Assembly: GCA_009829735.1 (NCBI GenBank)
Contig: CM020618.1
Location: 37,300,894-37,364,893 of the forward strand
Direction: 5' to 3'
Source of the DNA: Pyropia yezoensis
Taxonomy: Eukaryota; Rhodophyta; Bangiophyceae; Bangiales; Bangiaceae
Length of the DNA: 64,000 bases
A model generated the notes under the pieces. That model searched no databases and was not told the DNA's origin. It saw only the letters and a list, made by a program, of their open reading frames with translations. Below, one piece after another: positions 62,859 to 64,000 of the stretch (positions within the stretch are counted from its first letter, which is position 1; every line of letters starts with the position of its first letter). A program made the position numbers and the translations under genes.

Positions 62859-64000
62859 CTAAAGCTCCTTCTCCGCTTCTGTCGCTTCGTCCGCCGCTTG
62901 CTGCGCACGGCGCTCCAGCCGCTCCGCCGTCTTGCGCGCGTCACGCGCAGAGATTTCGGCAAACAGCTGCTCCGCCGCCTTCAGGCGCTCCACCGCCGCC
63001 TCGTAGGTGCCCAGCTCGGTCGTCAGCTTCGCCTTCGGCACCGACAGCTCGTCCGCCCAACGCCCAGCGTTATCGGGCGTCAGCTCTGTCCCAGCAGACG
63101 ACATCAGCTTGATCACCCCAATCCCGTGCAGACGAGAGTAGTAAAAGTCAAACGGCTCCGCGTTGGCCACGTACTGCAGCGCCGCTACCGCCGGCTCCGA
63201 GGCACCCTCAGCGCCCGCTTTGGACGCAGCAAAGATGTCCGCCTCGCTCTTGCCCTCAGCCCACGACCGCACAGACGCCGCGTCCTTGGCAAGCTCCTCG
63301 GGGGAGAAACCCAGCGAGTTCGCCACCGCGTTGTACAGCATCGCCCGCTCCGACTCAATCGGATAAAACTTGAGGAACTCGTTGAACGTCTCGTCATAGC
63401 CGTACGCAAAGATGGCATCGTACCTGTCATACAAGGGAAGCACATCAGAGTGAGAGGGGCCACAGCGTAACCACAAGTAAAGGTACACCAGTCAGCAGCA
63501 CGTCCATGAGAGTGGAACACAGTGGAACAGTTACAGTGCCCGCGAGCCATGACGCGAGTATGCGACGCGGCCCAATGCGACAGCGTGCATGTTCCACCCG
63601 TGCGCGGAGAACTGAAGAAGCACCGGGCACCACGCCTCATTGTGTGCTCACAAATGATGGTCAAGCTCCGCGTGACACTCCACACTGAATGAGAGCCCGA
63701 AACAGTAGTCCACGTCTGAACACAAGATGCTTATAGACAGGGGAACGATGGGATGTACAAGAAGGGCGGGGGATAAAGACCGATGAACACCGAAGATGCA
63801 TCATCCGCCGCAAATACAGGCTGGACAACCGCGATAGAAACAACCCCATCGAGCAAAGAATGGCGCCAACGTACTTCCACATGGCGCAGTGCTTGGCAAG
63901 GTGGGTCGTCATCAGGATCTCCGAAATGATGTTCCGGTACACGCTGGGCACCGGCCGCGGGAAGAGCTCGTTGAACTTCGTCATCGTCTCGGACACGGTC
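62859..64000 (-). CDS. THF1: THYLAKOID FORMATION1 / Psb29, 5' part beyond the window
   Basis: THF1/Psb29 supports photosystem II repair and thylakoid biogenesis in plastids and cyanobacteria. The window holds an exon from the right edge to 63875 and a last exon 63423-62859. The 451-bp intron starts gtacgt and ends gacag, and falls inside a Lys codon (MWKYDAIFAYG). Family blocks are TVSETMTKFNELFPRPVPSV, YRNIISEILMTTHLAKH, YDETFNEFLKFYPIESERAM, LYNAVANSLGFSPEEL and FDFYYSRLHGIGVIKLM, and the C-terminus is a charged coiled coil, as in known THF1. The start codon and any transit peptide are outside the window, so targeting cannot be read here. Confidence 0.93.

Noticed and set aside
1..64000. 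tRNA, rRNA or CRISPR array
   Set aside because: The few ggttcga-like words lacked a cloverleaf, no rRNA-like stretch was seen, and the repeat arrays lack spacer-repeat regularity.

Overview
The window looks like nuclear DNA of a photosynthetic eukaryote, most likely a bangiophycean red alga (Porphyra/Pyropia type); the genus is an inference. The evidence is extreme GC content, long C and G homopolymers, large protein-coding genes with no intron or one short GT-AG intron, N-terminal extensions that look like plastid transit peptides, and a THYLAKOID FORMATION1 (Psb29) gene at the right edge. Eukaryotic genes such as an ArfGAP, a cyclin, an OTU protease and an LRAT-domain protein rule out a bacterium. 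The low intron load argues against a Chlamydomonas-like green alga.

Positions 1-15,000 are a mobile-element-like island with lower GC than the rest. It holds a long KDZ/HMGXB3-type transposase-like ORF (+), two repeat fields (a 231-bp dimeric repeat carrying a decayed minus-strand reading frame, and an array of roughly 85 bp units), an intact PIF1-type helicase with one phase-consistent intron (+), and a large protein of unknown function with an Ala/Gly/Pro repeat core (-). Whether these form one large transposon or a cluster of elements cannot be decided here. It is the best candidate for an undescribed system in the window.

Positions 15,200-18,200 hold a fragment of a propionyl-CoA carboxylase beta-type carboxyltransferase, a 115-bp palindromic MITE (a relative lies at 62.3 kb), and a two-exon LRAT-domain protein (-). 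Positions 19,900-26,600 hold a divergent pair: a beta-propeller-like protein whose frame breaks at homopolymers (-) and a polytopic membrane protein fused to a class 3 lipase (+). Positions 26,600-34,500 are gene-poor, with 28-nt homopolymers, an OTU protease (-), and a 50-bp minisatellite.

Positions 34,500-37,900 hold plastid-type 6-phosphogluconate dehydrogenase (+) convergent with an inositol-2-dehydrogenase-like oxidoreductase (-). After a 5-kb desert come a PHO80/P-U type cyclin (+) and a frame-broken adenine phosphoribosyltransferase (-). After a second desert, positions 51,400-62,000 carry a possible CDK-inhibitor-like protein (+), glutathione reductase (-), an ArfGAP (+) and an ApaH-like phosphatase with a very long N-terminus (-). 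THF1 (-) closes the window.

Most host genes lie in alternating divergent and convergent pairs. 6PGDH produces NADPH and glutathione reductase consumes it, though probably in different compartments. The cyclin and the possible CDK inhibitor are the only cell-cycle-like genes, and they lie about 7 kb apart.
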